Part shown: positions 7,912-15,310 of the stretch, piece by piece
Position numbering within the stretch: position 1 is the first letter of the stretch
Layout of the letters: each line of letters begins with the position of its first letter
From: an uncultured Angelakisella sp.
Lineage (GTDB): Bacteria; Bacillota; Clostridia; Oscillospirales; Ruminococcaceae
Direction: 5' to 3'
Assembly: GCA_910585535.1 (NCBI GenBank)
Contig: CAJUFK010000003.1
Span: 44,451-83,990, forward strand
DNA length: 39,540 bases
Notes under the pieces: generated by a model
The model's database searches: none
Told to the model about the DNA's origin: nothing
What the model saw: only the letters and a program-made list of their open reading frames with translations
Program-made: the position numbers and the translations under genes

Positions 7912-9516
7912 ATGCGGAAGATCGATTTGACCAAGTACGGCATTACCGGCACCACTGAGATCGTGTACAACCCCTCTTTCGAGATGCTCTATGAGGAGGA
8001 ACTTAAGGAGGATCTCACCGGATACGAGCGGGGCCAGCTGAGCGAACTGGGCGCGGTAAACGTGATGACCGGCATTTACACCGGCCGCTCCCCCAAGGAC
8101 AAGTTCATCGTCATGGATGAAAACTCCAAGGACACCGTCTGGTGGACCACCGACGAGTATAAGAACGACAACCACCCCGCCAGCGAGGAAACCTGGCGGG
8201 TGGTGAAGGACATCGCCATCAAGGAGCTTTCCGGCAAGCGCCTTTTCGTGGTAGACGCTTTCTGCGGCACCAACGCCGACACCCGCATGGCCATCCGTTT
8301 CATCATGGAAGTGGCCTGGCAGGCCCACTTTGTCAAGAATATGTTCATCCGTCCCACCGAGGCGGAGCTGGAGGACTTTGAGCCTGACTTCGTGGTCTAC
8401 AACGCCTCCAAGGCCAAGGTGGAGAATTACCAGGAGCTGGGCCTCAACTCCGAGACCGCGGCTATGTTCAACATCACCAGCCGGGAGCAGGTCATCGTCA
8501 ACACCTGGTACGGCGGCGAGATGAAGAAGGGTATGTTCTCCATGATGAACTACTACCTCCCCCTCCGGGGCATCGCCTCCATGCACTGCTCCGCCAACAC
8601 CGATCTGAACGGGGAGAACACCGCCATCTTCTTCGGCCTTTCCGGCACCGGCAAGACCACCCTTTCCACCGACCCCAAGCGTCTGCTCATCGGCGACGAC
8701 GAGCATGGCTGGGACGACAACGGCGTTTTCAACTTTGAAGGCGGCTGCTACGCCAAGGTCATCAACCTGGACAAGGAGTCCGAGCCCGACATTTATGGCG
8801 CCATCAAGCGCAACGCCCTGCTGGAGAACGTCACCCTGGACGCCGAGGGCCACACCGACTTCACCGACAAGAGCGTCACCGAGAACACCCGCGTCTCCTA
8901 CCCCATCGACCACATTGAAAAGATCGTGCGGCCCGTTTCCGCCGCCCCCGCCGCCAAGAACGTCATCTTCCTGTCCGCCGACGCCTTCGGCGTGCTGCCT
9001 CCCGTGTCCATCCTGACCCCGGAGCAGACCCAGTACTACTTCCTGTCCGGCTTCACCTCCAAGCTGGCCGGCACCGAGCGGGGCATCACCGAGCCCACCC
9101 CCACCTTCTCCGCCTGCTTCGGCCAGGCTTTCCTGGAACTGCACCCCACCAAGTACGCCGAGGAGCTGGTAAAGCGGATGCAGCAGAGCGGCGCCAAGGC
9201 GTATCTCGTCAACACCGGCTGGAACGGCACTGGCAAGCGCATCTCCATCAAGGACACCCGTGGCATCATCGACGCCATCCTCTCCGGGGCCATCCTGGAC
9301 GCCCCCACCAAGCAGATCCCCTACTTCAACTTTGAGGTCCCCACCGCTCTGCCCGGCGTGGACCCCGCCATCCTGGATCCCCGGGACACCTACGCCGACG
9401 CCGCCCAGTGGGAGGAGAAGGCCAAGGATCTGGCCCAGCGGTTCATCAAGAACTTCCACAAGTACGAGGGCAACCCCGCCGGTAAGGCTCTGGTTCCTGC
9501 CGGTCCCCAGCTCTAA
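7912..9516 (+). CDS. pckA: Phosphoenolpyruvate carboxykinase (ATP)
   Basis: PckA interconverts oxaloacetate + ATP with PEP + CO2 + ADP; in anaerobic gut clostridia it may run in the carboxylating direction. The 534-residue protein has the expected length. Visible sites: substrate loop YTGRSPKDKFIV, R/K-rich MHCSANT segment, and the kinase-1a P-loop GLSGTGKTTLSTDPKRLLIGDDEHGW region beginning near residue 242 (GLSGTGKTT then IGDDEHGW), which distinguishes the ATP form from the GTP form. ATG at 7912 follows GGAGG; codons upstream in frame lack a ribosome site. Divergent from tsaD, monocistronic, ended by the hairpin at 9668. Confidence 0.98.
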   Translation: MRKIDLTKYGITGTTEIVYNPSFEMLYEEELKEDLTGYERGQLSELGAVNVMTGIYTGRSPKDKFIVMDENSKDTVWWTTDEYKNDNHPASEETWRVVKDIAIKELSGKRLFVVDAFCGTNADTRMAIRFIMEVAWQAHFVKNMFIRPTEAELEDFEPDFVVYNASKAKVENYQELGLNSETAAMFNITSREQVIVNTWYGGEMKKGMFSMMNYYLPLRGIASMHCSANTDLNGENTAIFFGLSGTGKTTLSTDPKRLLIGDDEHGWDDNGVFNFEGGCYAKVINLDKESEPDIYGAIKRNALLENVTLDAEGHTDFTDKSVTENTRVSYPIDHIEKIVRPVSAAPAAKNVIFLSADAFGVLPPVSILTPEQTQYYFLSGFTSKLAGTERGITEPTPTFSACFGQAFLELHPTKYAEELVKRMQQSGAKAYLVNTGWNGTGKRISIKDTRGIIDAILSGAILDAPTKQIPYFNFEVPTALPGVDPAILDPRDTYADAAQWEEKAKDLAQRFIKNFHKYEGNPAGKALVPAGPQL

Positions 9517-9532
9517 GCGGCGATGCCGACAC

Positions 9533-9591
9533 ACCCTCCCCGCCGCTCCGCGGCTAATGGTCCTGGGGAATCTTAGCTTGTGCCTGGAGTC
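9533..9591 (+). repeat. Dispersed structured repeat, copy 1
   Basis: Downstream of pckA. It consists of ACCCTCCCCG leading into hairpin GCCGC-TCC-GCGGC (9542-9554), then CTAA-type spacer and the box TGTGCCTGGAGTC (9579-9591). The same order, spacing and boxes recur at 28610-28667, where the hairpin is GGCGC-TCC-GCGCC, i.e. a compensated base-pair change. Function unknown. Confidence 0.65.
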
Positions 9592-9667
9592 TTAGGTTCT
9601 GCACGGCGTAATGTTGCAGATCTCCTTTCCAGGTTGTGCCAAGCGGGAATAGGTATCTTTTGTAGGC

Positions 9668-9705
9668 AAAAAACATCCCCCGGTCGTTTGGCCGGGGATG
9701 TTTTT
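9668..9705 (+). terminator. Rho-independent terminator of pckA
   Basis: ACATCCCC / GGGGATGT stem (left arm to 9680, right arm 9694-9700) closed by an inner CGG/CCG pair, followed by TTTTT. A-run on the left makes it potentially bidirectional. Confidence 0.8.
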
Positions 9706-9763
9706 GCATATTGTTTTTTTATATCCTGTATGCTACCATAGGCCCAAGGAAAGGGGGAAGCCC

Positions 9764-10237
9764 ATGAAAGTGATAAAATCCGTCTGTTTGCTGATCTTCG
9801 GCCTGACCCAAGAGGACCCAAGGGCCATCCAGCGAATCTGGTTCTTCTGGCTGCCGCCCCTTTCTGCCTTTTTGATCGCGGAAAACCCCGGAACCCGCCC
9901 CGCTGGCTGGATGCTGTTTGCTGTTCTGCTGGTGATCTCCTTTTGGAACGGCTTCCACGGCTGGATGTGGGGGCGGAAATGGCTTTTGGGGATCGCCCTG
10001 TATGCCGCCGTCGTTGTGGGTATGCTGTTTCTTGTGGGGAATCTGGGAATCGCCGGGTTTCTTTCGACCCCTCTGCTGCTCCTTGCGTTTCCCCTCCTGT
10101 GGCCTTCCACGCTGACAAAAGCCTCCAATCACCTATTCCACGGCGGGTCCTCTATGGCCATGGTGATCTCGTTTTGGGGGTTGTGGCTACTGTTGTTGAT
10201 GGCCTATTCTCTTGGCGCTTTCTTAAAAAGAAAATAA
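9764..10237 (+). CDS. Hypothetical integral membrane protein
   Basis: A 157-residue protein of no family I recognise. About five hydrophobic segments are visible (roughly residues 26-40, 48-64, 72-92, 96-113, 131-152), aromatic-rich (Trp 26, 29, 49, 61, 67, 69), with a basic C-terminus (LKRK). The ATG at 9764 follows GGGGGAAG at ordinary spacing; an upstream in-frame ATG at 9698 lies inside the pckA terminator and is excluded. No convincing promoter of its own beyond a weak TTGTTT/TACCAT pair at 9711-9739. Confidence 0.72.
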   Translation: MKVIKSVCLLIFGLTQEDPRAIQRIWFFWLPPLSAFLIAENPGTRPAGWMLFAVLLVISFWNGFHGWMWGRKWLLGIALYAAVVVGMLFLVGNLGIAGFLSTPLLLLAFPLLWPSTLTKASNHLFHGGSSMAMVISFWGLWLLLLMAYSLGAFLKRK

Positions 10238-10241
10238 AAAT

Positions 10242-10259
10242 TCCCGGAAAAACCCGGGA
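10242..10259 (-). terminator. Hairpin with T-run readable on the minus strand
   Basis: TCCCGG/CCGGGA, 6-base loop, followed on the minus strand by AATTTTTATTTTC. No minus-strand gene is found just upstream of it, so it would stop antisense transcription into the membrane gene at 9764; the plus-strand side lacks a T-run. Confidence 0.45.
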
Positions 10260-10315
10260 TGACTGCCAGATTTCCTCCTGTATCTTTCGGTCAGCCCGGG
10301 CCACAATAACACCAG

Positions 10316-10345
10316 CGGGCGGCAGCAAAAACATCCCGCCGCCCG
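10316..10345 (+). terminator. Weak terminator-like hairpin after the membrane gene
   Basis: CGGGCGGC / GCCGCCCG, 8-bp perfect stem with a 14-base loop, followed by GTGACTTTTCC. Lies between the membrane protein gene and the DUF1540 gene. Confidence 0.4.
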
Positions 10346-10390
10346 TGACTTTTCCCCAAAACCAACATCCCAATACAGGAGGATCTTCTT

Positions 10391-10564
10391 ATGAGCTGCA
10401 ACTGCAACCATGCCAACAAAGCGATTGCCTGCACCGTTACCAACTGCCGCAACCACTGCGACAACGCCGATTTTTGCAGCCTGGACCGCATCCAGGTGGG
10501 CACCCACGAGATGAACCCCACCATGGACCAGTGTACCGACTGCCAGTCCTTCCAGCTGAAGTAA
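10391..10564 (+). CDS. DUF1540 domain mini-protein (Cys-rich)
   Basis: A 57-residue protein starting MSCNCNHANKAIACTVTNCR. Eight cysteines (positions 3, 5, 14, 19, 23, 29, 48, 51) occur in the spacing of DUF1540 (ACTVTNCRNHC...C...CTDCQSF), suggesting a small metal-binding fold, probably zinc; that is inference. The ATG at 10391 follows AGGAGG at 8 bases. DUF1540 proteins are widespread in clostridia, several linked to sporulation, but the function is unknown. A bidirectional terminator follows. Confidence 0.85.
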   Translation: MSCNCNHANKAIACTVTNCRNHCDNADFCSLDRIQVGTHEMNPTMDQCTDCQSFQLK

Positions 10565-10632
10565 AAACCGTGTGTCAAGATTCCAAGACCCGTCCCGGGC
10601 CTGTGGAAGTACCCTTTCCTCTTTTGCCAGAG

Positions 10633-10680
10633 AAAAAAGGCGTCCCCCTGGGGTTTTCCCGGGGGGGGCGCCTTTGCTTT
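10633..10680. terminator. Bidirectional terminator between DUF1540 and the metallophosphoesterase gene
   Basis: AAAAAAGGCG / CGCCTTT outer stem with a CCCCC/GGGGG inner stem; T-rich on both strands (GCTTTT on plus, CCTTTTTT on minus). It separates two convergent genes. Confidence 0.8.
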
Positions 10681-10683
10681 TCG

Positions 10684-12021
10684 TCAATCCCCCAGGGGGA
10701 TGACTACCTGCCTGGGGTCCAGCTCCCGCTCCGCCAGCATACTGTTGATGTACCCGATGGGCGCAAAGCCGCTGTGCTTGCGCCACATGGCGTAGTGGTC
10801 GCTTTGTATGATCTCCTCCCGCAGGTCCCCGGCATAGCCGCTGAAATAGGCCGGGTTGAGGAGGGCCATGGTTTCGCTCATCAGTTCCAGATCGGCGTCC
10901 TGGTTCAGCTGGGCCATGACCAGGCTGGCGTAAGAGCGCTCCTTGGAGGTCTCGTAGAAAAACCGGTAGGAGTAGTCCTCAAAGGCCAGGAGATTGGGGT
11001 CCTGGCTTCCGGTCTCCCGGGCCCAGCGTTCCACGTCGGCCTCCCGGGTGTGATAGCGAAGCTCCACCCCGGGCTGATATTCCAGCACCCCGTACTGGTT
11101 GGTGTAGACAACAAAGGAGCTGGTGGCGATGTCGTAAAAATCCTTGGCGCCCAGCCGCTCCCTGGCGATGTCCTGGATGTGGACGTGGCCGCTAAGGTTC
11201 AGCCGGGTCCCGTACCTTTCCAGAATGGAAAGCATTGCCTCTGCGTTATCCAGGGTGTACCCCTCCATCTGGCGGCTGGTGTGGTTCAGGAGGCTGTGGT
11301 GGGTGGCGGTGATGACCTCCGCCCCCTGCTGTTGGGCCTCCCGGAGCTGGTCCTCCAGCCAGACCAGGGTCTCCTCTGGGAGGGCCCCGGCGTTTTGGGG
11401 GATGCTCCGGCTGCCCTCCCGGTCATAGAGGTTGGTGTCCAGCATAACGAGCCACAGGTCGTCGGAGAGTGGCCAGGTGTAGCTGAGGCTGGCGGCGTCC
11501 CGGCTGGCGGCCTGTCCGTAGCCGCAGTCCCGGTAGATCTCGGCAAATTCCCCGGCGGTCACAGATCGCACGTCGTATAATTTATCGCGATTATACCCGG
11601 AGGAAAAGGCGTTTTGGATGTCGTGGTTGCCGGGGATGACCAGCACCGGGATCCCCGCCTGGGGCAGAGCAGCCAAACGCCGGGCCAGCTCCAGATGGCT
11701 CACCCGTTCCCCGTTGAGGGTCAGGTCCCCGGTGAGAAGGACGGCGGCGGGGCGCTGCTCCAGCATCTCGGCCACAAAGACATCCACCAGCTGGGAGCCG
11801 TAGTTCAGCTGCTTCCCGTCTCCATAGGCATAGGCAGCGGTAAAGGCTTCCCCCTCCCGGACGATGGCGGGATCCAGAAAGTGGAGGTCGGTGGCCACCA
11901 CTATTGTCAGGGGGATCCCCCCAGGGAGAACCCGAGCCTGGGGGGTGGGCTCCGGGGCGGCGCAGGCCGTCAAAACCAGGGCCAGGGAGAGGGCGGCAGC
12001 AAACAGTCGAATCGTTTTCAT
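10684..12021 (-). CDS. Calcineurin-like metallophosphoesterase lipoprotein
   Basis: A 445-residue exported lipoprotein. Residues 1-20 are a lipoprotein signal ending in the lipobox LTAC (Cys20), followed by a Pro-rich linker. The calcineurin-type metal motifs are in order: ATDLHF (D45, H47), TGDLTLNG (about 97-104), PGNHD (130-134), THHS, and SGHVHIQD. It should hydrolyse phosphate esters at the outer face of the membrane; the substrate is not evident. ATG at 12021 follows AAGGAG. It lies downstream of the ptsH terminator, so a separate or read-through transcript is possible; I see no strong promoter in the 36 bases between. Confidence 0.88.
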   Translation of the reverse strand: MKTIRLFAAALSLALVLTACAAPEPTPQARVLPGGIPLTIVVATDLHFLDPAIVREGEAFTAAYAYGDGKQLNYGSQLVDVFVAEMLEQRPAAVLLTGDLTLNGERVSHLELARRLAALPQAGIPVLVIPGNHDIQNAFSSGYNRDKLYDVRSVTAGEFAEIYRDCGYGQAASRDAASLSYTWPLSDDLWLVMLDTNLYDREGSRSIPQNAGALPEETLVWLEDQLREAQQQGAEVITATHHSLLNHTSRQMEGYTLDNAEAMLSILERYGTRLNLSGHVHIQDIARERLGAKDFYDIATSSFVVYTNQYGVLEYQPGVELRYHTREADVERWARETGSQDPNLLAFEDYSYRFFYETSKERSYASLVMAQLNQDADLELMSETMALLNPAYFSGYAGDLREEIIQSDHYAMWRKHSGFAPIGYINSMLAERELDPRQVVIPLGD

Positions 12022-12035
12022 AAAGCAGCTCCTTG

Positions 12036-12083
12036 AAAAAAGCCGTCCCATCCCAAATCCAGGGTGGAACGGCTCTTCTTTTT
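12036..12083 (-). terminator. Rho-independent terminator of ptsH
   Basis: On the minus strand AGCCGTTCCACCC pairs with GGGATGGGACGGCT and is followed by TTTTTTC. It lies 14 bases after the ptsH stop. Confidence 0.75.
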
Positions 12084-12096
12084 GTTTTTCCTTTGC

Positions 12097-12360
12097 TTAC
12101 TCGGAGAAGCCGGAAGCCACCAGCTTCACCAGGGCCTCAACGGCCTGCTGCTCATCGGCGCCGTCAGCAATGACCTTAATGTTGGTGCCGCCGACGATCC
12201 CCAGAGAGAGGACGCCCAAAAGGCTCTTTGCATTCACCCGGCGCTCCTCCTTTTCCACCCAGATAGAGGACTTAAACTCGTTGGCCTTCTGGATGAAGAA
12301 GGTGGCGGGGCGGGCGTGAAGCCCAACGTGATTCTGAACTGCAACTTCTTTCACAAACAT
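12097..12360 (-). CDS. ptsH: HPr phosphocarrier protein
   Basis: HPr relays phosphate from Enzyme I to PTS sugar permeases and, when phosphorylated on Ser46 by HPr kinase, acts in carbon catabolite control. The 87-residue protein has His at exactly position 15 (GLHARPA) and Ser at 46 (NAKSLLGVLSLG), so both sites are intact. ATG at 12360 follows AAGGAG; an upstream TTG in frame lies within the ribosome-site region. It has its own near-consensus promoter and its own terminator, and no ptsI is adjacent, as is common in clostridia. A degenerate relative without His is encoded at 35193. Confidence 0.95.
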   Translation of the reverse strand: MFVKEVAVQNHVGLHARPATFFIQKANEFKSSIWVEKEERRVNAKSLLGVLSLGIVGGTNIKVIADGADEQQAVEALVKLVASGFSE

Positions 12361-12466
12361 AATCAATTCTCCTTGTCTCTGCTTCGAGGGACCCAGGCTT
12401 CCTTTCCAAGTCTACCTGCTGGATCCCAGGGCGGGATGGTTGAAAATAACCCTTGTGTACTCCTAG

Positions 12467-12495
12467 ATTATAAGGGCAGAAAAAGCTTCCGTCAA
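12467..12495 (-). promoter_or_regulatory. Promoter of ptsH
   Basis: TTGACG (12495-12490), 17-base spacer, TATAAT (12472-12467) on the minus strand, giving a leader of about 100 bases. Confidence 0.82.
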
Positions 12496-12496
12496 C

Positions 12497-12527
12497 GGAA
12501 AAACCGCCTAAAGATGGGGTTTTTTCC
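12497..12527 (-). terminator. Terminator of the trmD-DUF554 unit
   Basis: GGAAAAAACC / GGTTTTTCC inverted repeat (12497-12505 with 12518-12527) with the T-run inside the 3' arm; it abuts the ptsH -35 box. Confidence 0.55.
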
Positions 12528-12581
12528 GATTTTCTGCTTGTTTTCCAGATAGCTGCGGAAAATTTTTCTGTTATTTGTGCA

Positions 12582-13310
12582 TCATATCCATAAAGTTTTC
12601 AACGGTATCAGCAGATTATACAGGACAGGGACCAGCAGCGCAGGAAGAAGGTTTGCGGTCTTGATCTTTACCACGCCAAAAAAGTTGATGCCGATACAAA
12701 GGACGATGGCATATCCCACCATGCAAAGCTGGTCCAGCAGCGCCCCTGCCAAAACATCTCGAAGGGTTCCGGCCAGGAGGGTGAGCCCCCCTTGGTAAAC
12801 CAGGACGGTCAGGGCGGAGCAGGGCACCCCCACCCCCAGGCTGGAGGTCAGGATGATGGCGGCGATAAAGTCCAGGGAGCTTTTGGTGAGCAGGATGGTG
12901 TATCCCTGCCCCAGGCCGTCCTGGATGGAGCCCATAATGGTCATGGCCCCGGCGCAGAACAGCACCGACGCGCTGATGAACCCCTTGGAGAAGTTCCCCG
13001 CCCGCAGCCGCTTTTCGATGAGATCCCCCACCCCGTTAAGCCCTTCCTCGATGTGGAGGAGTTCCCCCACCAGGGTCCCCAGGGCCAGGCTCCCCAAAAG
13101 GAGCAGCTCCCCGGAGGAGGAGACCCGGCCGGCGGCGGGATCCACCCGCAGCATGGTGGACAAAATGCCGTTGAGGCCGATAATGCCGGTGGAAAGCCCC
13201 AGCATATAGGTCACCGCCTGGTTGATCCGCTCCGGAAGGCCCTTTTTGATCCCCAGGCCTACAAAGCCCCCGGCCAGGACAGCGATTACGTTAATGATGG
13301 TACCGGTCAT
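12582..13310 (-). CDS. DUF554 (YqgA-like) membrane protein
   Basis: A 242-residue polytopic membrane protein with the DUF554 hallmarks: the N-terminal GTIINVIAVLAGGFVGL, GLSTGIIGLNGIL and the internal SVLFCAGAMTIMGSIQDGL. Around six to seven hydrophobic stretches run along the whole length. The family is of unknown function, possibly transport. Its ATG overlaps the trmD stop by 4 bases (ATGA), so it is translationally coupled to trmD, in the position where rplS (L19) usually stands. Confidence 0.88.
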   Translation of the reverse strand: MTGTIINVIAVLAGGFVGLGIKKGLPERINQAVTYMLGLSTGIIGLNGILSTMLRVDPAAGRVSSSGELLLLGSLALGTLVGELLHIEEGLNGVGDLIEKRLRAGNFSKGFISASVLFCAGAMTIMGSIQDGLGQGYTILLTKSSLDFIAAIILTSSLGVGVPCSALTVLVYQGGLTLLAGTLRDVLAGALLDQLCMVGYAIVLCIGINFFGVVKIKTANLLPALLVPVLYNLLIPLKTLWI

Positions 13311-14080
13311 GTGGTTCCACTTCCGTCGTCAAAAATTTTTTCCTCATCCTCCCGGAGCTTCGCCAGGAAAGCCTGGTCCTCCCCTGTCAGGGGGGCGGTC
13401 TCCAGCAGTTCGGGGCGCTTTCGGTAGGTCGCCAGCAGGGACTGCTCCCGCCGCCACTTGGCGATGTTGGCGTGGTGGCCGGTGAGCAGCACCGGAGGGA
13501 CCTCCACGCCGTTCCATACCGCCGGGTGGCTGTACTGGGGGTACTCCAACAGGCCATTGTACAGGCTCTCCTCGGTAAAGCAGCTTTCGTCGCTGAGGAC
13601 GCCGGGACAGAGTCGGGCCACTGCGTCCAGCATGGCCATAGCCGGGATCTCCCCACCGGTGAGGACGAAATCCCCCAGGGAAAGCTCCTCGTCCACAATG
13701 GCGTCCAGCACCCGCTGGTCCACCCCCTCGTAGTGTCCGCAGAGGAACATCAGCTTGGGGCGCTTGGCAAGTTCCACCGCCTTTGCCTGGGTGAACAGCT
13801 TCCCCTGGGGGGAAGGGAACACCACGTAAGGCTTCTCCCCCAGGGCCTGACAAACCGCCTCCCAGCAGCGGTAGATGGGGGCGGCCTGCATCAGCATCCC
13901 CTTGCCGCCGCCGTAGGTGGCGTCGTCCACCCGGTTGTGCTTGTTGCCGGCGTAATCCCGAATGTTCCAGTACCGGACGTTGATCTTTCCCGCCCGCTGG
14001 GCCCGGCCGATGATGCTCTCGTCGGTAACCGCCTGGCACATATCTACAAAAAGGGTGGCGATCTCAAATTGGGGTATCAT
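13307..14080 (-). CDS. trmD: tRNA (guanine37-N1)-methyltransferase
   Basis: TrmD makes m1G37 in tRNAs reading CNN/GGG-type codons, preventing +1 frameshifts. The 257-residue SPOUT protein shows DDATYGGGKGMLMQ, the trefoil-knot SAM site FLCGHYEGVDQRV and LGDFVLTGGE, and the C-terminal GHHANIAKWRREQ. ATG at 14080 overlaps the rimM stop by 4 bases (ATGA), and its own stop overlaps the DUF554 start by 4, so the three are tightly coupled. Confidence 0.98.
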   Translation of the reverse strand: MIPQFEIATLFVDMCQAVTDESIIGRAQRAGKINVRYWNIRDYAGNKHNRVDDATYGGGKGMLMQAAPIYRCWEAVCQALGEKPYVVFPSPQGKLFTQAKAVELAKRPKLMFLCGHYEGVDQRVLDAIVDEELSLGDFVLTGGEIPAMAMLDAVARLCPGVLSDESCFTEESLYNGLLEYPQYSHPAVWNGVEVPPVLLTGHHANIAKWRREQSLLATYRKRPELLETAPLTGEDQAFLAKLREDEEKIFDDGSGTT

Positions 14081-14583
14081 ACAAACAGTCCCTCCAAGGG
14101 GCGGATGAGCATTTTTCCGCCGTCAACGTCGATTTTTGCGATCACCTGGGGGATGGCAGGGACCAGCTGCACCCGTCCGTCGGGAAAGGCGACGTGGTAG
14201 ACGTCGTTGGCCCCGGTTTCGGTGACATCCCGAAGGGTCCCGTATCTCTCACCGGTGTCGGCGTCCTCCACGCTGAGGCCGATAAGGTCCTGGATGTAAT
14301 ACTGCCCCTCCTCCAGGGTGTCCTCCTCCCGGTCCAGCCAGAGGACCCGCCCCCGAAGGGCCTGGGCGGCCTCGGGGGTGTCCACCCCCTCCAGCTTCAG
14401 AAGGACCATGTTCTTCTGGATCCGGCACCGCTCCGCCCTTTTGGGGGTGTTCCCCCCGTCCAGGTAGAAGGTCTTAATGGGGACCAGGGCCTCCGGTCCA
14501 TCGCACCAGGGCAGGACCTTCACCTCCCCCCGTAGGCCGTGGGTTGCGACGATCTTACCACATTCCAAAAAACGCTTCTTCAT
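14077..14583 (-). CDS. rimM: 16S rRNA processing protein RimM
   Basis: RimM binds S19 and assists maturation of the 30S head. The 168-residue protein begins MKKRFLECGKIVATHGLRGEVKV, the characteristic N-terminal segment, and carries the PRC-barrel half with YYIQDLIGLSVED and VHYHVAFPDG-like strand VYHVAFPDGRVQLVPA. ATG at 14583 follows AAGGAG, which itself starts directly after the T-run of a hairpin (14596-14624). Order khpA-rimM-trmD is the usual Firmicute one. Confidence 0.96.
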   Translation of the reverse strand: MKKRFLECGKIVATHGLRGEVKVLPWCDGPEALVPIKTFYLDGGNTPKRAERCRIQKNMVLLKLEGVDTPEAAQALRGRVLWLDREEDTLEEGQYYIQDLIGLSVEDADTGERYGTLRDVTETGANDVYHVAFPDGRVQLVPAIPQVIAKIDVDGGKMLIRPLEGLFV

Positions 14584-14595
14584 AAGGCTCCTTAC

Positions 14596-14643
14596 AAAAA
14601 ACCGGGGACCGTTACGGCCCCCGGCAGGTTTTCTTGCCGCAGT
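14596..14643 (-). promoter_or_regulatory. Candidate transcription attenuator upstream of rimM
   Basis: Minus strand: CCGGGG-G-CCG / CGG-T-CCCCGG hairpin (14624-14602) with loop TAA, followed by TTTTTT (14601-14596), a complete intrinsic terminator ending 12 bases before the rimM ATG. Just upstream, CGGCA (about 14640-14636) can pair with TGCCG (about 14627-14623), which would take away the first bases of the terminator stem. This could be simple attenuation between khpA and rimM or a regulated switch. Confidence 0.55.
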
Positions 14644-14721
14644 CAAAGGAAGGTCAAAAGCCAGGCCCGCAACAGCCTTGAACCATGCCAGCCGGCTTCC
14701 GCCAACATCAGCGTACCCTTC

Positions 14722-14970
14722 CTAGTCGATCTCTACAGCGGCCTTCATGCCGGCCTTGTTGGCGGCGGCACGGACCACGGTGCGGATAGCCTTGGCGATG
14801 CGGCCCTGCTTGCCGATGACGCGGCCCATGTCGTCCGCCGCCACGTGGAGGTGGAAGACCACGGTGCCGTCCTCGGCGGGTTCATCCACCGTGACGTTTA
14901 CTGCGTCCTTTTCGTCCACGAGCCCGCGGGAAACCGCGACGATCAGTTGGGAAATGGTCTGGGTATCCAT
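14722..14970 (-). CDS. khpA: KH-domain RNA-binding protein KhpA (YlqC)
   Basis: An 82-residue single KH-domain protein. The GxxG RNA-binding loop is GKQG at residues 53-56 within MGRVIGKQGRIAKAIRTVV. KhpA, with KhpB/EloR, binds RNA and affects cell elongation and division in Gram-positive bacteria. It sits between rpsP and rimM as in Bacillus (ylqC). ATG at 14970 follows AGGAG; gap to rpsP 25 bases. Confidence 0.95.
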   Translation of the reverse strand: MDTQTISQLIVAVSRGLVDEKDAVNVTVDEPAEDGTVVFHLHVAADDMGRVIGKQGRIAKAIRTVVRAAANKAGMKAAVEID

Positions 14971-14995
14971 CGTGAAACGCTCCTCCTTGGGGTGG

Positions 14996-15238
14996 TTACA
15001 GAATGCCGTTAAGCTTCAGCAGTGCGCGGACGGTGTCGGTGGGCTGAGCGCCGCTGGCCAGCCACTTCTTGGCCTTCTCGGCGTCGATCTTGAACTCAGA
15101 GGGGTTCTTGGTGGGATCGTAGGTGCCCACTTCCTCGATGAAGCGGCCGTCCCGGGGGTACCGGGAATCCGCCACTACAACACGATAGAAAGGGGCCTTC
15201 TTGGCGCCCATGCGGCGCAGTCTGATCTTTACGGACAT
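14996..15238 (-). CDS. rpsP: 30S ribosomal protein S16
   Basis: An 80-residue S16 starting MSVKIRLRRMGAKKAPFYRV, with DSRYPRDGRFIEEVGTYDP, both standard family signatures. S16 binds 16S rRNA early in 30S assembly. ATG at 15238 follows GGAGG; an in-frame ATG at 15283 lacks a ribosome site. It lies 72 bases after ffh in the same operon. Confidence 0.98.
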   Translation of the reverse strand: MSVKIRLRRMGAKKAPFYRVVVADSRYPRDGRFIEEVGTYDPTKNPSEFKIDAEKAKKWLASGAQPTDTVRALLKLNGIL

Positions 15239-15310
15239 AAGTATTACCTCCAAAATTTTAATCGATTTTGTATTATACGCCACAGGTTATACCGGGCGGA
15301 TAATTTCCTG

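Noticed and set aside
7801..9534. 577-codon minus-strand frame covering pckA
   Set aside because: Composition is Gly/Val/Leu repeats typical of an antisense shadow; pckA on the plus strand is unmistakable.
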